Assembly: GCF_036850765.1 (NCBI RefSeq)
Contig: NC_089490.1
Location: forward strand, 289,956,982 to 290,020,981
DNA from: Saccopteryx bilineata
Taxonomy: Eukaryota; Chordata; Mammalia; Chiroptera; Emballonuridae
Length of the DNA stretch: 64,000 bases
Direction of reading: 5' to 3'
Shown here: positions 11,807 through 23,182 of the stretch, piece after piece
How the letters are laid out: each line of letters begins with the position of its first letter
How positions within the stretch are numbered: position 1 is the stretch's first letter
Notes under the pieces: generated by a model
What the model was told of the DNA's origin: nothing
What the model saw: only the letters and a program-made list of their open reading frames with translations
Databases searched by the model: none
Program-made: the position numbers and the translations under genes

Positions 11807-11870
11807 ATACTTCTGTGTTATTTTGCTATTGCAGCCCTAAGCAAGTTAATACACTGTTTCGTAGATTAAC
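11807..11870 (+). mobile_element. MLT1A-like LTR, 3' end after the nested insertion
   Basis: Contains the MLT1 3' terminal phrase 'tgttattttgctattgcagc' followed by 'aagcaagttaatacac'. It completes the LTR interrupted at 10919. Confidence 0.85.
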
Positions 11871-14340
11871 TAAAGTCATATGTGTGCTAAATTGAGCAAT
11901 TCTTACTTTTTCAGTTCATCAATATTAATTCCTACAGAGATCAATTTACCAATTCTCTCTTGTCAATAGTTTTCTAATGATTTTATTTTCACTCTTAATT
12001 CTGCCAGTTCTCTTCCCCAGTAGATTTGGGTTTATATTAGCAACTCTGTTACCCAAATTGATACCAAATTTGGAAATGGGATTAAGTCCCATTGTAGTCA
12101 TTTTCATTTCTCTGGGTGATTTTCATTGAATTCTACCCCAGAAGCAAAGAAAAGACACACTTTATTTTTTTTGGGCATAAACCTTGCCATCTCCTCTCCA
12201 AAATTTTTCTAAGGATAGCAAGAATGCTGTAGATTGCCAAATAGACTATGAGATATTTTAATAAACCCGGGGGAAGCCAGTTAGGATGTCATTGATATTT
12301 GTTTTCATGGAGCATGAAGTTTTTAGTGTGTCTTGATTTCCAAGTGTAGATTCTAATGTCAATATCAGAACTAGAAAATATCTTATTCACATCCTTGTAC
12401 AAGTATTTGAATGAAAACAATCTAAAATGTTGATAAATTACAATGGGACTATATAAATATATTCTTTACAAAAAAAGATACATTTTAAAATCCAAAGTGC
12501 CATGATAATCTGTTCATATAAATCTTCTCAAAATTAACAATGCCACAACTTTCTGATATATGTTTAAACTTAATATTGTAGATCCTGTATACTTATAAAT
12601 ATAATTTACATTATATTCAGGCCACATTTTCATTTTGTGGTTGGAAAATTTTAGAAGCTTTTTGTTATTTGGCTATTTCAAATATGAGTTTCTTTTAAAG
12701 TAGTCATAGTAGCTTTCTAGTCTCTAAATGGACCATGACCTAAGCATATGCCCTGATCTGATAAATTTCTCTCTCCGAGTTCCTTGGTGTACATAGAAAC
12801 ACCAATTCCTCTCTGTTTTCACTGTTATTCATTATGCCAGATAAATTAATATCTTTATTGTCAGTATGCACTAGATTACAGGTATCTACTGAAGATAATG
12901 TAAGTAGAGGTTTTCCAACTGTTTAACATGCACATCCAATGTGTCTTTTAACAATGGTGATGGGGACATTATGGCTTTTAAATCCAATCAGGTAAGAATA
13001 CCATTTGGAGATTCTTATCCTCAATTTGTAGTTCCCAAGATTATTTCTGATAATAATTATTCCAGGCAGGTTAGAATCAAGAAAGGAGATGACTTTGCTT
13101 CTATGTCTGGTGGTGGCTCTGAGGTCAGTAATAATCCACCTAGCAGTTGGGAGAAACAACTTGATGCAGAGTGGGTGAGAGTAGCAAATAGGACCCTAAC
13201 CTACTGGTATCTGTTTGTTGCCTCCCATACAAGGAGTGGAACAGTGACATGCTGGAAGCCGACAGTACCTCTGAATTTATCTCTTGGCTCTTCTAACCAC
13301 AGTGACCTTCAGTGACCTTAGTGTATGCTGCTTTATTTCTGCCCAATCTGTCATTCAATGTTCTCTCTTTTTAAAACTATAAATGAGAGATTTAATGTAG
13401 TTCCAGATTTTCTAAGTTGACAGTATAAAAATCTGAGAGAAAAGTAAGAAATTTATTTTAAAAACCTTTTAAAAATATTTAAAATAATTTCATACCATAT
13501 TAGTAATTTCCCCCACTAAATGGTAAGTATATGGCTACTTGCAGTGTTTTTAAATTGTCTTCACACTTTTATTCTTGATACAACATAATGTGCAGTTGTT
13601 TATTTGGGAGTTGGTTGATGCATAGGAAAATGGAACTTAAAAATTAAGGTTGGATTTAACTAAAAAACTTCATAAGAAATATGTGTGAGCACAAAATCAA
13701 TCATTTTAATACAATGAAGTCAGGTGAAGGCATCAACAGAAATTGCACTTTAGAATTTTCACCTAAAAAAAAAGGAAGCAAAGAGTTGAATTTAAGTTTA
13801 GTTTAGCAATTCTAATCTGTTTACTTTTTCAAGAGATGCTGACACTTAATCAGAAACTTTGAGGATTATTATGTTTAGCAAAACTATGTTTACATAACAT
13901 ATCATCTTCCATCTTCTTTACAACTAAGATTTTTTGCACGAAGCATTTCTTTGTGCCTGTATAGTTTAATCTTTTGATAGGGTCATAAAATAACTTTTAT
14001 AGAAGGAATTGTCAAGTCATTTTTCTTTACATTTGATGAGGACTAAATATAAAGATATAAATTTTTCTCAGGAAACCAAATTTCTTATTTGAGGTTGATT
14101 TTTTTTTCAGGATTGTTTCATAGTGCACACTGTGACAATAGAACTACTTTTAAACTCTTAAGAAAATTCTGAAGTAAAAAAAGTAGAAATAGTTTCCTCT
14201 TTATAGAGTGGATGGAGGTTTTAGCCTTATCTTTTAAATAACTTTTAGGAAACTGCATGGTCTATAAGACAAAGTTTCAATATAATTGTCTCCTGATTAT
14301 AAAACCTTGAATCATACTTTCTACTGGAATATTTTATTTT
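11871..14340. other. Unassigned sequence, AT-rich, with one 124-codon open frame
   Basis: About 2.5 kb with no repeat that I can name with confidence. The longest frame is a 124-codon plus-strand frame at 12941-13315. Overlapping minus-strand frames exist. I see no splice-site logic, promoter or recognisable domain. Confidence 0.4.
12941..13315 (+). other. Unrecognised 124-codon open frame, probably fortuitous
   Basis: Starts ATGTCTTTTAACAATGG and ends TGA at 13313-13315. The product would be hydrophilic, with no signal peptide, membrane segment or low-complexity repeat and no domain I recognise. The start context (caATGt) is weak, there is no nearby polyadenylation signal, and the surrounding sequence is AT-rich intergenic DNA. 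It could be an exon, a pseudogene fragment or chance. Chance is favoured because stop-free runs of this length are expected now and then in 64 kb over six frames. Confidence 0.15.
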
Positions 14341-14354
14341 TAAGAATGTATTTG

Positions 14355-14891
14355 CGTGAAGACACATGTAGCCCCATGTTCATTGCAGCACTGTTCACAG
14401 TGGCCAAGACATGGAAACAACCAAAAAGCCCTTCAATAGAAGACTGGATAAAGAAGATGTGGCACATATACACTATGGAATACTACTCAGCCATAAGAAA
14501 TGATGACATCAGATCATTTACAGCAAAATGGTGGGATCTTGATAACATTATAAGAAGTGAAATAAGTAAATCAGAAAAAAACAAGAACTACATGATTCCA
14601 TACATTGGTGGAACATAAAAATGAGACTAAGAGACATGGACAAGAGTGTGGTGGTTACCAAGGGTGGGGGGGAGGGAGGACATGGGAGGGAGGGAGGGAG
14701 AGATTTAGGGGGAGGGGGAGGGGCACAGAGAACTAGATAGAGGGTGACGGAGGATAATCTGACTTTGGGCGAGGGGTTTGCAACATAATTTAATGACAAA
14801 ATAACCTAGACATGTTTTCTTTGAATATATGTACCCTGATTATTAATGTCATCCCATTACCATTAATAAAAATTTATTATAAAAAAAAAAT
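14355..14891 (+). mobile_element. 5'-truncated L1 LINE with TSD
   Basis: Forward L1 end of 537 bp. The last part of ORF2 (frame 14286-14618, with motifs MFIAALFTVAK, MWHIYTMEYYSAI and the terminal IGGT) is followed by a G-rich 3' UTR at 14662-14723, an AATAAAAAT signal near 14866 and a poly-A tail to 14890. A perfect 10-bp direct repeat, aatgtatttg, at 14345-14354 and 14892-14901 brackets it. The ORF2 end is intact for about 90 codons, so this is a moderately young copy. Confidence 0.93.
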
Positions 14892-15129
14892 AATGTATTT
14901 GTACTTCTTATTATATATATTTAAAATATTAGTAACTTCCAAATGATTTGGTGGCCATTATTATAGTCATAACATTTTTGTAACCAATTAAAACCGAACA
15001 GAGATAGATTTTCTAGATTATCTGCAATTGAGTTAAATAGGTACCTTTTCAGTCAAATGAAACTATAATGGACTCCTGTTTCTCAGGTGAGGTCCATTGT
15101 TAATATTGCAAATTTACCATCACAGTGCT

Positions 15130-15235
15130 GATGGCTTCTGCCTTCTCAAGAATTGACTTTATTTTTCTATATAACTAGAGCACTAGTTGGTTCATTTTAA
15201 CTACTCAATTAATATTTGATGAATGAATGAATTGA
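15130..15235 (+). repeat. L2 LINE 3' end
   Basis: The terminal phrase 'ctcaattaatatttgatgaa' and the (TGAA)n-like end 'tgaatgaatgaattg' match the L2 3' terminus. Confidence 0.6.
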
Positions 15236-15811
15236 TAAATTAAATGATACCATCCCATGAAGTTTTAAAATGTTGAAACCTACAGGACTATTGCCAAACA
15301 AAAAGAACTTTGTAAAATAATTAGTCTTAAAATAAAGCCTAGAAGGTTTGTTTTATTTTCACTTTATTCCTGTAAATCACCTAACCTTAATTATCTTTAG
15401 ACTCTGGAAATTATTTCTTACATGGACTTATAAAGTTTAATTTAAACAACTATTTTTGTGAAATAAGTAATATGGCTGAAAATGCCACCTATGACAAATT
15501 AATTTTTTCTTGACCTTTTGTTACAGAAATGTCATGCTTGAAAAGGAATTTAGAAATTACTTAACTCAATCTTATTATGTTTCTATGAAATCTGTGATCT
15601 GAGCCATCTAATGTTTCCAATTCTGAGTTTCTTTCCTTTTATAGGCATGCATTTGTTCCAGTGCCCAAAGCTCAGATAAGACAGAGCTGCTGGATAATAC
15701 AGTAACATTAATATAGATTTAAAAGTTTGGATATAATTACATTTGTAAAATGTTAATTAATATGGACTGATATGTGCACTTTGCAGCCTAAAATTCAATT
15801 AGTTAACTTAT

Positions 15812-16390
15812 CTGTGCCAAGGACTATTTTAGGTGTTGAGACTATAGCAGCGTATTTAGTTATCTGTTGCCACTATAACAAATTACCAAAAACTTAATAA
15901 CTTAAAACGAGACAAATTTATTATCTTACAGTGTTAGAAGAAGTCCAGAATGGGGTTTAGTGGTTCAAAATTAAAGAGCCTTTTAAAAACTCCAGTGAAG
16001 AATTCATCTTCTTGTCGTTGCTGGCTTCCAGAGACCCATCTGTATACATTGGTTTGACATTTCTTCCTCCGTTTTCAAAGCCAGCAGCATAGCATCTTTA
16101 AATCTTTCTCTGATATTAACCTTCTTTCCTCCCTCTTCCATTTAGAAGGGCAGATATGATTTCAGCACACCCACTTGGATAATCCTGGATGTTCTCTACA
16201 TTCTCAGACTGTTAATCACATCTGCAAAATCTCTCATGCATGTAACGTAACAACAGTCACAGCTTCCATTGAACTAGGATGTGACTCTTTGGGGACCATT
16301 ATTTTGCCCATCACACATAGTAAATAAAGCAAAATGTCTACTTTCAAGAAGTGGAGTTTGGATGAGAAAGGCAGACAAAAATTAAAAACA
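15812..16390 (+). repeat. Ancient mammalian repeat split by an MLT1-type LTR
   Basis: The left part, 15812-15856, reads 'tgtgccaaggactattttag' then 'gttgagactatagcag'. The right part, from about 16314, reads 'taaataaagcaaaatgtcta' then 'tttcaagaagtgga'. Joined, they follow the order expected for the same ancient repeat seen at 9829. The LTR at about 15857-16313 sits between them. Confidence 0.55.
15857..16313 (-). mobile_element. MaLR (MLT1-class) LTR, reverse
   Basis: The plus strand shows the reverse-complement start of this LTR class: 'gttgccactataacaaatta' followed by 'ccaaaaacttaataacttaa', then 'tttattatcttacagt'. Later parts are diverged. It interrupts an older repeat, which gives a relative age. 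It is non-coding. Confidence 0.7.
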
Positions 16391-16805
16391 TAATTTGTTT
16401 CCTTTTTTACTCCTACTACATATTTTGCCCTTCAATCTTTTTTTTTATAGCTTTACCAAGGATTTCTCTAGATGATTATCATTCTCAACTAATCAATTTT
16501 TACCTTTGCTAATGTATTGTACATCATACATTTATGTTCATGAATATTTTTCTTTCTACTTTATTTGGTTTAATTTTGTTATTTTTCTCCCAAACTTCAT
16601 AAACTTACTAACTTACCTTCTTTATTTATATAAATATTTATGTGAAAATTTTCCCCATACATACAGATCCGATGACATGTCAACCTTTGTAAATGAGGTC
16701 TTTTTACAGTGATTAGGATCTAAAATTAAACACAATTACTTGTTTAATATTTCTTTGAAACATAAAATAGTGAAAGAGTGTGTGTGTATATGTGTGTATG
16801 TAATT
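16391..16805. other. AT-rich unassigned sequence
   Basis: Includes a 68-codon open frame at 16506-16712 rich in F, Y and L, as expected from AT-rich DNA. No evidence of function. Confidence 0.4.
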
Positions 16806-17210
16806 TCTAAGGAATGGTATTATTTTTATTGTGGTAAAATACACATAACATAAAATTTACCATTTTAAATAAACAACTTAGTGACATTAAGTAGATTCAA
16901 AATGCTGTCCAACCATTATTACTACTTTTACAAAATGTTTCATCTCCAACAGCTTTCTGTACATATTAAACAATAACTTTCCATTGTCCCCCAACCCAGC
17001 TCTTGACAATTTCTGTTCTACTTCCTGTCTCTGTGAATTTTCTTAACCCAGGTATCTCATATAAGCAAATGTAATATTTGTCTCATGTAATATTTGTGTA
17101 TTCTACCTGGCTTAGTTCACATAGCATATTATTTTCAAGGGATTTCTTAAATTTAATTGTATTTTTAGAATAACCTTTATTTGTTATACTACCATGCATG
17201 AAATATATTG
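16806..17210 (-). mobile_element. Old L1M 3' end, reverse
   Basis: The plus-strand text 'tgtggtaaaatacacataac', 'aaatttaccattttaaa' and 'aacaataactttccattg', through to 'ctggcttagttcacatagca', is the antisense of the well-known L1M 3' region. No coding part survives. Confidence 0.8.
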
Positions 17211-17904
17211 AGATCTGTCTTTGTCTTAAGTTTAGTCATTTTCTCCATGGGCTTGTTGCAACTGTATTTTCCCTAATAGTGAGGATAGATCAAAATTATT
17301 ATCATGTCTTTCAAATATTATTTATGGTTACTACATTTTACCCTTCAAGTAAAGAGAAATTACAGGTGCTCTGCAGCAAAGCTATAAAGAACAAGTGCAA
17401 CCACTAATGACTTATTTAAAAGAGCGAGGATGAGACACTTTACCAAGCCTGTCAAATTGCTTTGTACCTTCCACTGAATCTTTTCCAGGTTGATCCTTTC
17501 AAACCTCCACTCGCAGATCTAATTTAATAAACAAACCAACACATATACACATACAAGTACACATTATAGATAATACGAGGCTTTATTCACATCACTCTCC
17601 ACCTTTCTCTAAAACCTTTCACATGCACACATCCATATTTATATAAAAACACACATGGAGACATTCAACTGTATGTATTGATACTTGTTTCATGAGAATA
17701 ATCTTTCTTTTAATCTATTTTAAATATGAATTAACATTTTAATTTTCCACTCTCATTTGTGTTCACTTAAAATATACAAGCTTTGTTTTTCTAAATGAGG
17801 TTGAGGAAAATTGAGCATTCATTGTGTGGTGTATTTGAAATAGCCTTGCACTTAAATTTTGATTCTAGTACAAGAAGTACCTTTATGACTTTGAATTGAT
17901 TTAT
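17211..17904. other. Unassigned sequence
   Basis: A 69-codon frame at 17198-17407 has no support as a gene. No repeat is named here. Confidence 0.35.
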
Positions 17905-18525
17905 TATTGTGGCAAACAGAGTACTGTCTCCATCTAAAAGTGTCATTTCCCTAAACCCCCCCAAATGGTAAACATGCTATATTTCATGGCATAAATGCAT
18001 TTTCAGTTGCAATTAAAGTCATGGACCTTAAAATAAGAAAAATATCCTGGATTAACTGGTGGGCCCATTTAATGACATGAGCCCTTAGCAGATAATTTTC
18101 TCTGGCAAGAGATGTGTGGCAGAAGGTGAGTCAGAGATTGAGAGCCTGAGAGGGTTTCTAAGCACCATAGCTGGCTTTGGGATATAGAGTCCTACGTGCA
18201 GGGACAGGAGAAAAATCTCTGAGAGCTCAGGGATTCTGCCAGCTGACTGACAACAGGAAACAGACAGACCCTCAGTCCTATGACAATAAGGATCTGGATT
18301 CTGCCAATAATCTGATTGAACTTGGAAACAAATTCTTCCCAGAGTCTCCTGAGAAGAGTCCAGTTGGCTGACACCTTGATTTGGGCTTTGTGAAATCCAG
18401 AGCAAGAAATAATCAGAGCCAACTAGAACTTCTGACCTACCAAACTGTGTTACTAAATTTATGTTGTTTTAAGCCACTAGGTTTGTGTTATTTGCTAGGG
18501 CAGCAATAGAAAATAAATATAATTA
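17905..18525 (+). mobile_element. MLT1-class MaLR LTR, forward
   Basis: Recognisable through 'atcctggattaactggtggg', 'tggctttgggatatagag', 'gaacttggaaacaaattctt', 'gctgacaccttgatttggg' and the terminal 'ttgttttaagccactagg' with 'ttgctagggcagcaatagaa'. The order and spacing fit a nearly full-length LTR. Opposed open frames of 64-106 codons at 18085-18422 lie wholly inside it and are not genes. Confidence 0.85.
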
Positions 18526-19880
18526 TCCTCTTTGTCTTAGGCACAAGTCTAAATGAGAGAAAATAATATTGTTACAAGTATGTGTAAGTTTTGCATATTC
18601 AAAATGATAAATGCTATTTTTGCCATCCATCTTTACATTTCAATGTAGTTTATACATATCACTTTGTGTGTGTGTGTAAGACATTGATTTTATTTTATTG
18701 ACCTAGGAAAGAATATCTACTATCTGATTACTTAATAATCATTGATATATCCAAATCAAATATGATGAAATGTCACAGTAGAAAATTCCTCACATGAATG
18801 ACACCAATTTTGAGGGTGAGTCCATCAGAAGGCAGACAGACAAAAATGTAAAATTTTACATATTTTATTAAAATACTGTACACTTATATTTAATCAGCCA
18901 ATTTATTATCTTGCAAAATGCTTAAGAATGTTCTTAGATAATGCATAAAATAATTAGTTAATTAGTGCTCTACTATTGTGCATTTAAAAAATTACTCTTG
19001 CCACTGCTTCTCCTCTGATATTTTAACAAGTAGTTGTGTTAATGAAGATATAATTTACTCTTTTCTTCATGACTTTCAAATAGATATAAAATGTATACTC
19101 AACATTTCAAAATTATAATTGAATGATTCCATGTTTTTGTAGAAAATATACCAGAAGAGAGATTACATGGCTTATAAATATTTTTTAGTGATGATGATTC
19201 AATTTTATTTTCAGTTAGATATTTTAAAGCAAGAATGAACATGTATGATAATTCTGTTTCCTTTTTGTAGCTTAAGATACTTTGAGGATGTTATAACAAA
19301 CACATATCAGAGACAGCATTTGCATGTTGTTTTGTCTTCTCATCATAGAGTAATTTTATTTATTGATTTGTTATTAATTAGACAGTAAATTATATATTCT
19401 TTGATAGTATTATTTCTTGCATTTTTGTTACTATTCAGTTACTGTTAGTTACTCTATCGTAGGTATTGTTGAATAAAGAAATATTTGCTTGAGAATTTCC
19501 ATTAATCCCTCACTTCTCAGATATTACAATTCAACTGAAATACTATAAACTATATTTTGTTATTTCTAAGATAAATCATTGAAAATATTTTAATTAAAAT
19601 ATTTTTATACAAAGTGTTTGGTAATGCAATTTTATTTGAGTAAATTAATTTTTGAAATAATCAAATAAAACTACTCATGAAATGGATAGTTTTACCATCT
19701 GTGCTTTCTTCCATTCTTTAAATTCAATAATCTAGCATCAAATATGATCTTAGAGAAACATGTCCATAGGAAGCTGACTATAAGACTATACTTATTTTAT
19801 ATTTATATATACAAGATCATTTATTAATAAATGTCTTATTTCAGCTTCCACTAAATACTGGCATATGTTATCTCCTCACC
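18526..19880. other. AT-rich unassigned sequence
   Basis: Strongly AT-rich with a short (TG)n run at about 18665-18677. No gene-like signal. Confidence 0.45.
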
Positions 19881-19884
19881 TTAC

Positions 19885-20200
19885 TAGCTTTATTGAATAA
19901 TATTACACATAGAATAAGATTCACTCATTTTAGATGATCAATTAACTCTGTTCACTTTTGTGCAGTAATGCTATCTTTACTACAAAGATGATATTAAAGA
20001 GATCCATAAGCTTAAAATATTTCCTCCTGCATCTTTGTAATCTTACTTACCCCATGTCTAGACCCTAGCAAGCACTTACCACCTGTCACTATAATTCTGT
20101 CTTTTCTGGAATTTCATATAAACTAAGTCATATAATATGTATGGCTTATCTCTTAGCTAAGGAGCTTTATGGATAAAATGTTTGCCAACCCTAGAACCAC
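19885..20200 (-). mobile_element. Old L1M 3' fragment, reverse
   Basis: Degraded antisense L1M 3' region. 'agctttattgaataatatta' is followed by 'tagatgatcaattaactctg' and 'cttttctggaatttcatata'. This parallels the order in the copy at 16806-17210. Confidence 0.6.
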
Positions 20201-21214
20201 AGAGATTTTTCTATTGAAATATTAGTTTTAGTTTTTGCTTTAACGTCTCTGGTTCAATGCAAATAAATTTGAGTAGAAAGTGTATGGAAACTGTTGATGT
20301 TATTAATATCCTTTTCTTCAATTGAATATTCAGTTGTCCTATTACTATTTGTTGAAAAGAATATTCTTTCTCTGGAAATTTGCTTTGTCATCATTGCAGC
20401 AAGTCAATTCACCATGTAAGTGATAATCTATTTCTGTATCTTATTTTGTACCCATAATCTTTAAGATTATCCGTTTGATAAAATAGAGTCTTCTAAACAC
20501 CATACCTACAGGGTCATTCTTAAAATAAAGGCATATAAGTCTCAAAACATTTTTTTCTTTAAAACTTTTTGCCCTTTTAGATTTAAATTTAGTGTGTCCT
20601 TAAATCATTGTGGTTCTAAGAGGGGCAAATAATTATGAAAGTAATGATACTAATAACATGATATTTTAAAAATAGTAAAGAAGAAAAATTGAAACAAAAC
20701 AAAAAAGAATCTTAACAATAAAGGTATGGCAAAGAAACACATAGATCATTTTAAGTACCCATTTTATCTTTATAAGACACAACATAAAGACTTTTGCATC
20801 TTTTTGTTGACAAAAACTAAATAGCTCTGTATGTTAAACAGAGGAAGCAATGAATACCAAAATAGTAATAATAAAAGTTCCTACAGACCCAAAACATTAT
20901 TTGGATCACCTGAAAATGTTTTCATAGTAACTTTAGGTGTAAATATGAAAAATAAATACAAAACCTGACTCAGGACCACATTTAGGAGACACTATTGAAC
21001 AATTCAGAGTATAAATATTATCCCAAGTATTTTTGTGTCTGTGTTCAAAGATATTGGACTGCCATATCTGCTTCTGTAATTTGTTTAGTCTGATTTTTGT
21101 AATAAAGTAATGCTGACCAATAAAATTAGGAAGTGTTCATTTCTCTACTATTTTCAGAGTTTGTCTCTCATTGTTTTTATTTCCTCTTAAAATATTTGAA
21201 ACAAACCAAAGGAA
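20201..21214. other. AT-rich unassigned sequence
   Basis: No recognisable gene or repeat. Confidence 0.45.
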
Positions 21215-21750
21215 ATAATTAATCTTATGTGGTAGACAGAAAGACAACCTTCCAAAGGAACTCATGTCCTAACCCTTAGTATCTGTGACTATGTAAGTTA
21301 TCTTGTAAAAGGGTGTTCACAGATGTGATTAAAGATATGGATCATGATATGGACAAATTTCCTCAGTTTACAACTAGGACCTGATCTAATCGTGTACATC
21401 CTTAAATGCAGAATTTTTTCTAGGTTATAGCTAGAGAGAGAATTGTGAGGACAGAATAAATGTCAGAAAGATGTAGATTGTTGGATCTGAAGATGGAGTA
21501 AAAGGCCATGAGCCAATTATAATTCAGAAATTTTCTAGAAGCTTTAAAAGGCAAGGAAACAGATTGTTCACTTGAGCATCCAGAAAGTATCTTAGCTCTG
21601 CCAACACCTTGATTTTAGCCCACTCTGACCTGTGTTGGACTTCTGGCCCAATGTATTCTTGATAAGATAATAGTTTTGTGTTGTTTTTACACACTAATTT
21701 CATGTTAATTTGTCTGCAAGCAACAGGACAGCAATAAGCCATGAAAAATG
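21215..21750 (+). mobile_element. MLT1-class MaLR LTR, forward
   Basis: Phrases typical of this LTR in order: 'ctcatgtcctaacccttagt', 'cagatgtgattaaagatatg', 'aggacctgatctaat', 'gccaacaccttgattttagc' and 'gtgttggacttctgg'. It is diverged. The 72-codon minus frame at 21524-21742 is inside it. Confidence 0.78.
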
Positions 21751-22441
21751 CAACACATTTCCAAAATTTTTGGAATGTTAGCTAGTGTACAGGTACATAC
21801 TTACTTGAACAATTATAAATTTAGAAATTCAAGAAATAAAATAAAAAACCTTGACTCTATAGATTGAAATGCCATATCACATTGTTGGAAAATTTGATAG
21901 AGAATAATTTACCTCTAAGGTTATCTTTGTAAATTTCTCGTGTCTCAACGATAAGGAAAAAGTATGTCATGCATGTAGTTAAAATGGTATGCCATAATTA
22001 AAACTAGAAAATCATGTTGAGCCCATATTTTTTTTCCAAAATGACAGCCATAGGTAGAAGACGGGATACATATTTACAAAATTCGCAAGGAAGACACCTG
22101 GTAGGTAAATGGGCAGGCTAGAAGAAATGGCTGGCTCTAATCTAAGAGGTTATCCTGCAATTTTGTAGTTTTATGATGCGTTAAGGTATTTTATTTATTA
22201 ATGTGATTAAAACTGCATCATTCATAATATACCACTGTTAGAGATTTCAAGAGGAAAGAACATAAAAATAGAGGGCAAGCAACTTCCTCTAACAGATATA
22301 ACTCAACAGAAGTTGAATCTCTTAGCACAGTGAGCAGAATATCATTGTACAGATACTGTCAATAGATGCAGAAGAGACCAAAATTGGACCAATACTGTGT
22401 GGTCATGTGCTGATTTGAACTTGGTAATTCTATTATTAGAA
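21751..22441. other. Unassigned sequence
   Basis: No gene or clear repeat. Confidence 0.4.
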
Positions 22442-22453
22442 AGAAAACAACAG

Positions 22454-22828
22454 GCCCTGGCCGGTTGGCTCAGTGGTAGAGCATCGGCCTGGCATGCAGG
22501 AGTCTGGGATTCGATTCCAGGCCAGGGCACACAGGAGAAGAGCCCATCTGCTTCTACACTCCTCCCCCTCTCCTTTCTCTCTGTCTCTCTCTTCCCCTCC
22601 CGCAGCCAAGGCTCCATTGGAGCAAAGTTTGCCCCGGGCTGAGGATGGCTCTGTGGCCTCTGCCTCAGGTGCTAAATGGCTCTGACTGCGGCAGAGCTAC
22701 GCCCTAAGATGGGCAGAGCATCGTCCCCTGGTGCGCGTGCTGGGTGGATCCCGGTCGGGTGCATGCGGGAGTCTGTCTGACTGCCTCCTTGTTTCCAACT
22801 TCATAAAAAAGACAAAAAGAAAAAAAAC
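22454..22828 (+). mobile_element. Bat tRNA-derived SINE, long family, single-unit form, with TSD
   Basis: Complete forward copy. The head is GCCCTGGCCGGTTGGCTCAG with A box and B box (GGATTCGATTCC), then the CT-rich segment, body and A-rich tail. A perfect 12-bp TSD, agaaaacaacag, lies at 22442-22453 and 22829-22840. The 22-bp unit near 22700-22735 is present once. A second SINE of another family begins directly after the right TSD. Confidence 0.95.
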
Positions 22829-22840
22829 AGAAAACAACAG

Positions 22841-23182
22841 CCTGACCAGGCGGTGGCACAGTGGATAGAGCCTCAGACTGGGATGTCGAGGACGCAGGTT
22901 TGAGACCCCAAGGTTGCTAGCTTGAGCGCAGGTTCATCTGGTTTCAGCAAAAGATCACCAGCTTGGACCCAAGGTCGCTGGCTTGAGCAAGGGGTTACTT
23001 GGTCTGCTGAAGGCCCACAGTCCCCACAGACAAGGCACATATGAGAAAGCAATCAGTGAATAACTGGAGTGTCTCAACAAAAAAACAGATGATTGTTGCT
23101 TCCCATCTCTCTCCGTTCCTGTCTGTCTGTGCCTATCTATCCCTCTCTCTGTCTCTGTAAAAAAAAAAAAAAAAAAAAAAAA
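22841..23182 (+). mobile_element. Bat tRNA-derived SINE, CCTGACCAGGCGG family
   Basis: Forward copy. The head has an A-box region (GGTGGCACAGTGGATAGAG) and B-box region (GGTTTGAGACCCC). It is followed by the family-specific body ('gcttgagcgcaggttcatct', 'gagaaagcaatcagtgaa'), a CT-rich tail and 23 or more A residues at about 23159-23182. Its first base abuts the 3' TSD of the preceding SINE. Confidence 0.94.

Noticed and set aside
18085..18422. Overlapping genes on both strands
   Set aside because: All three frames lie inside an MLT1-class LTR.
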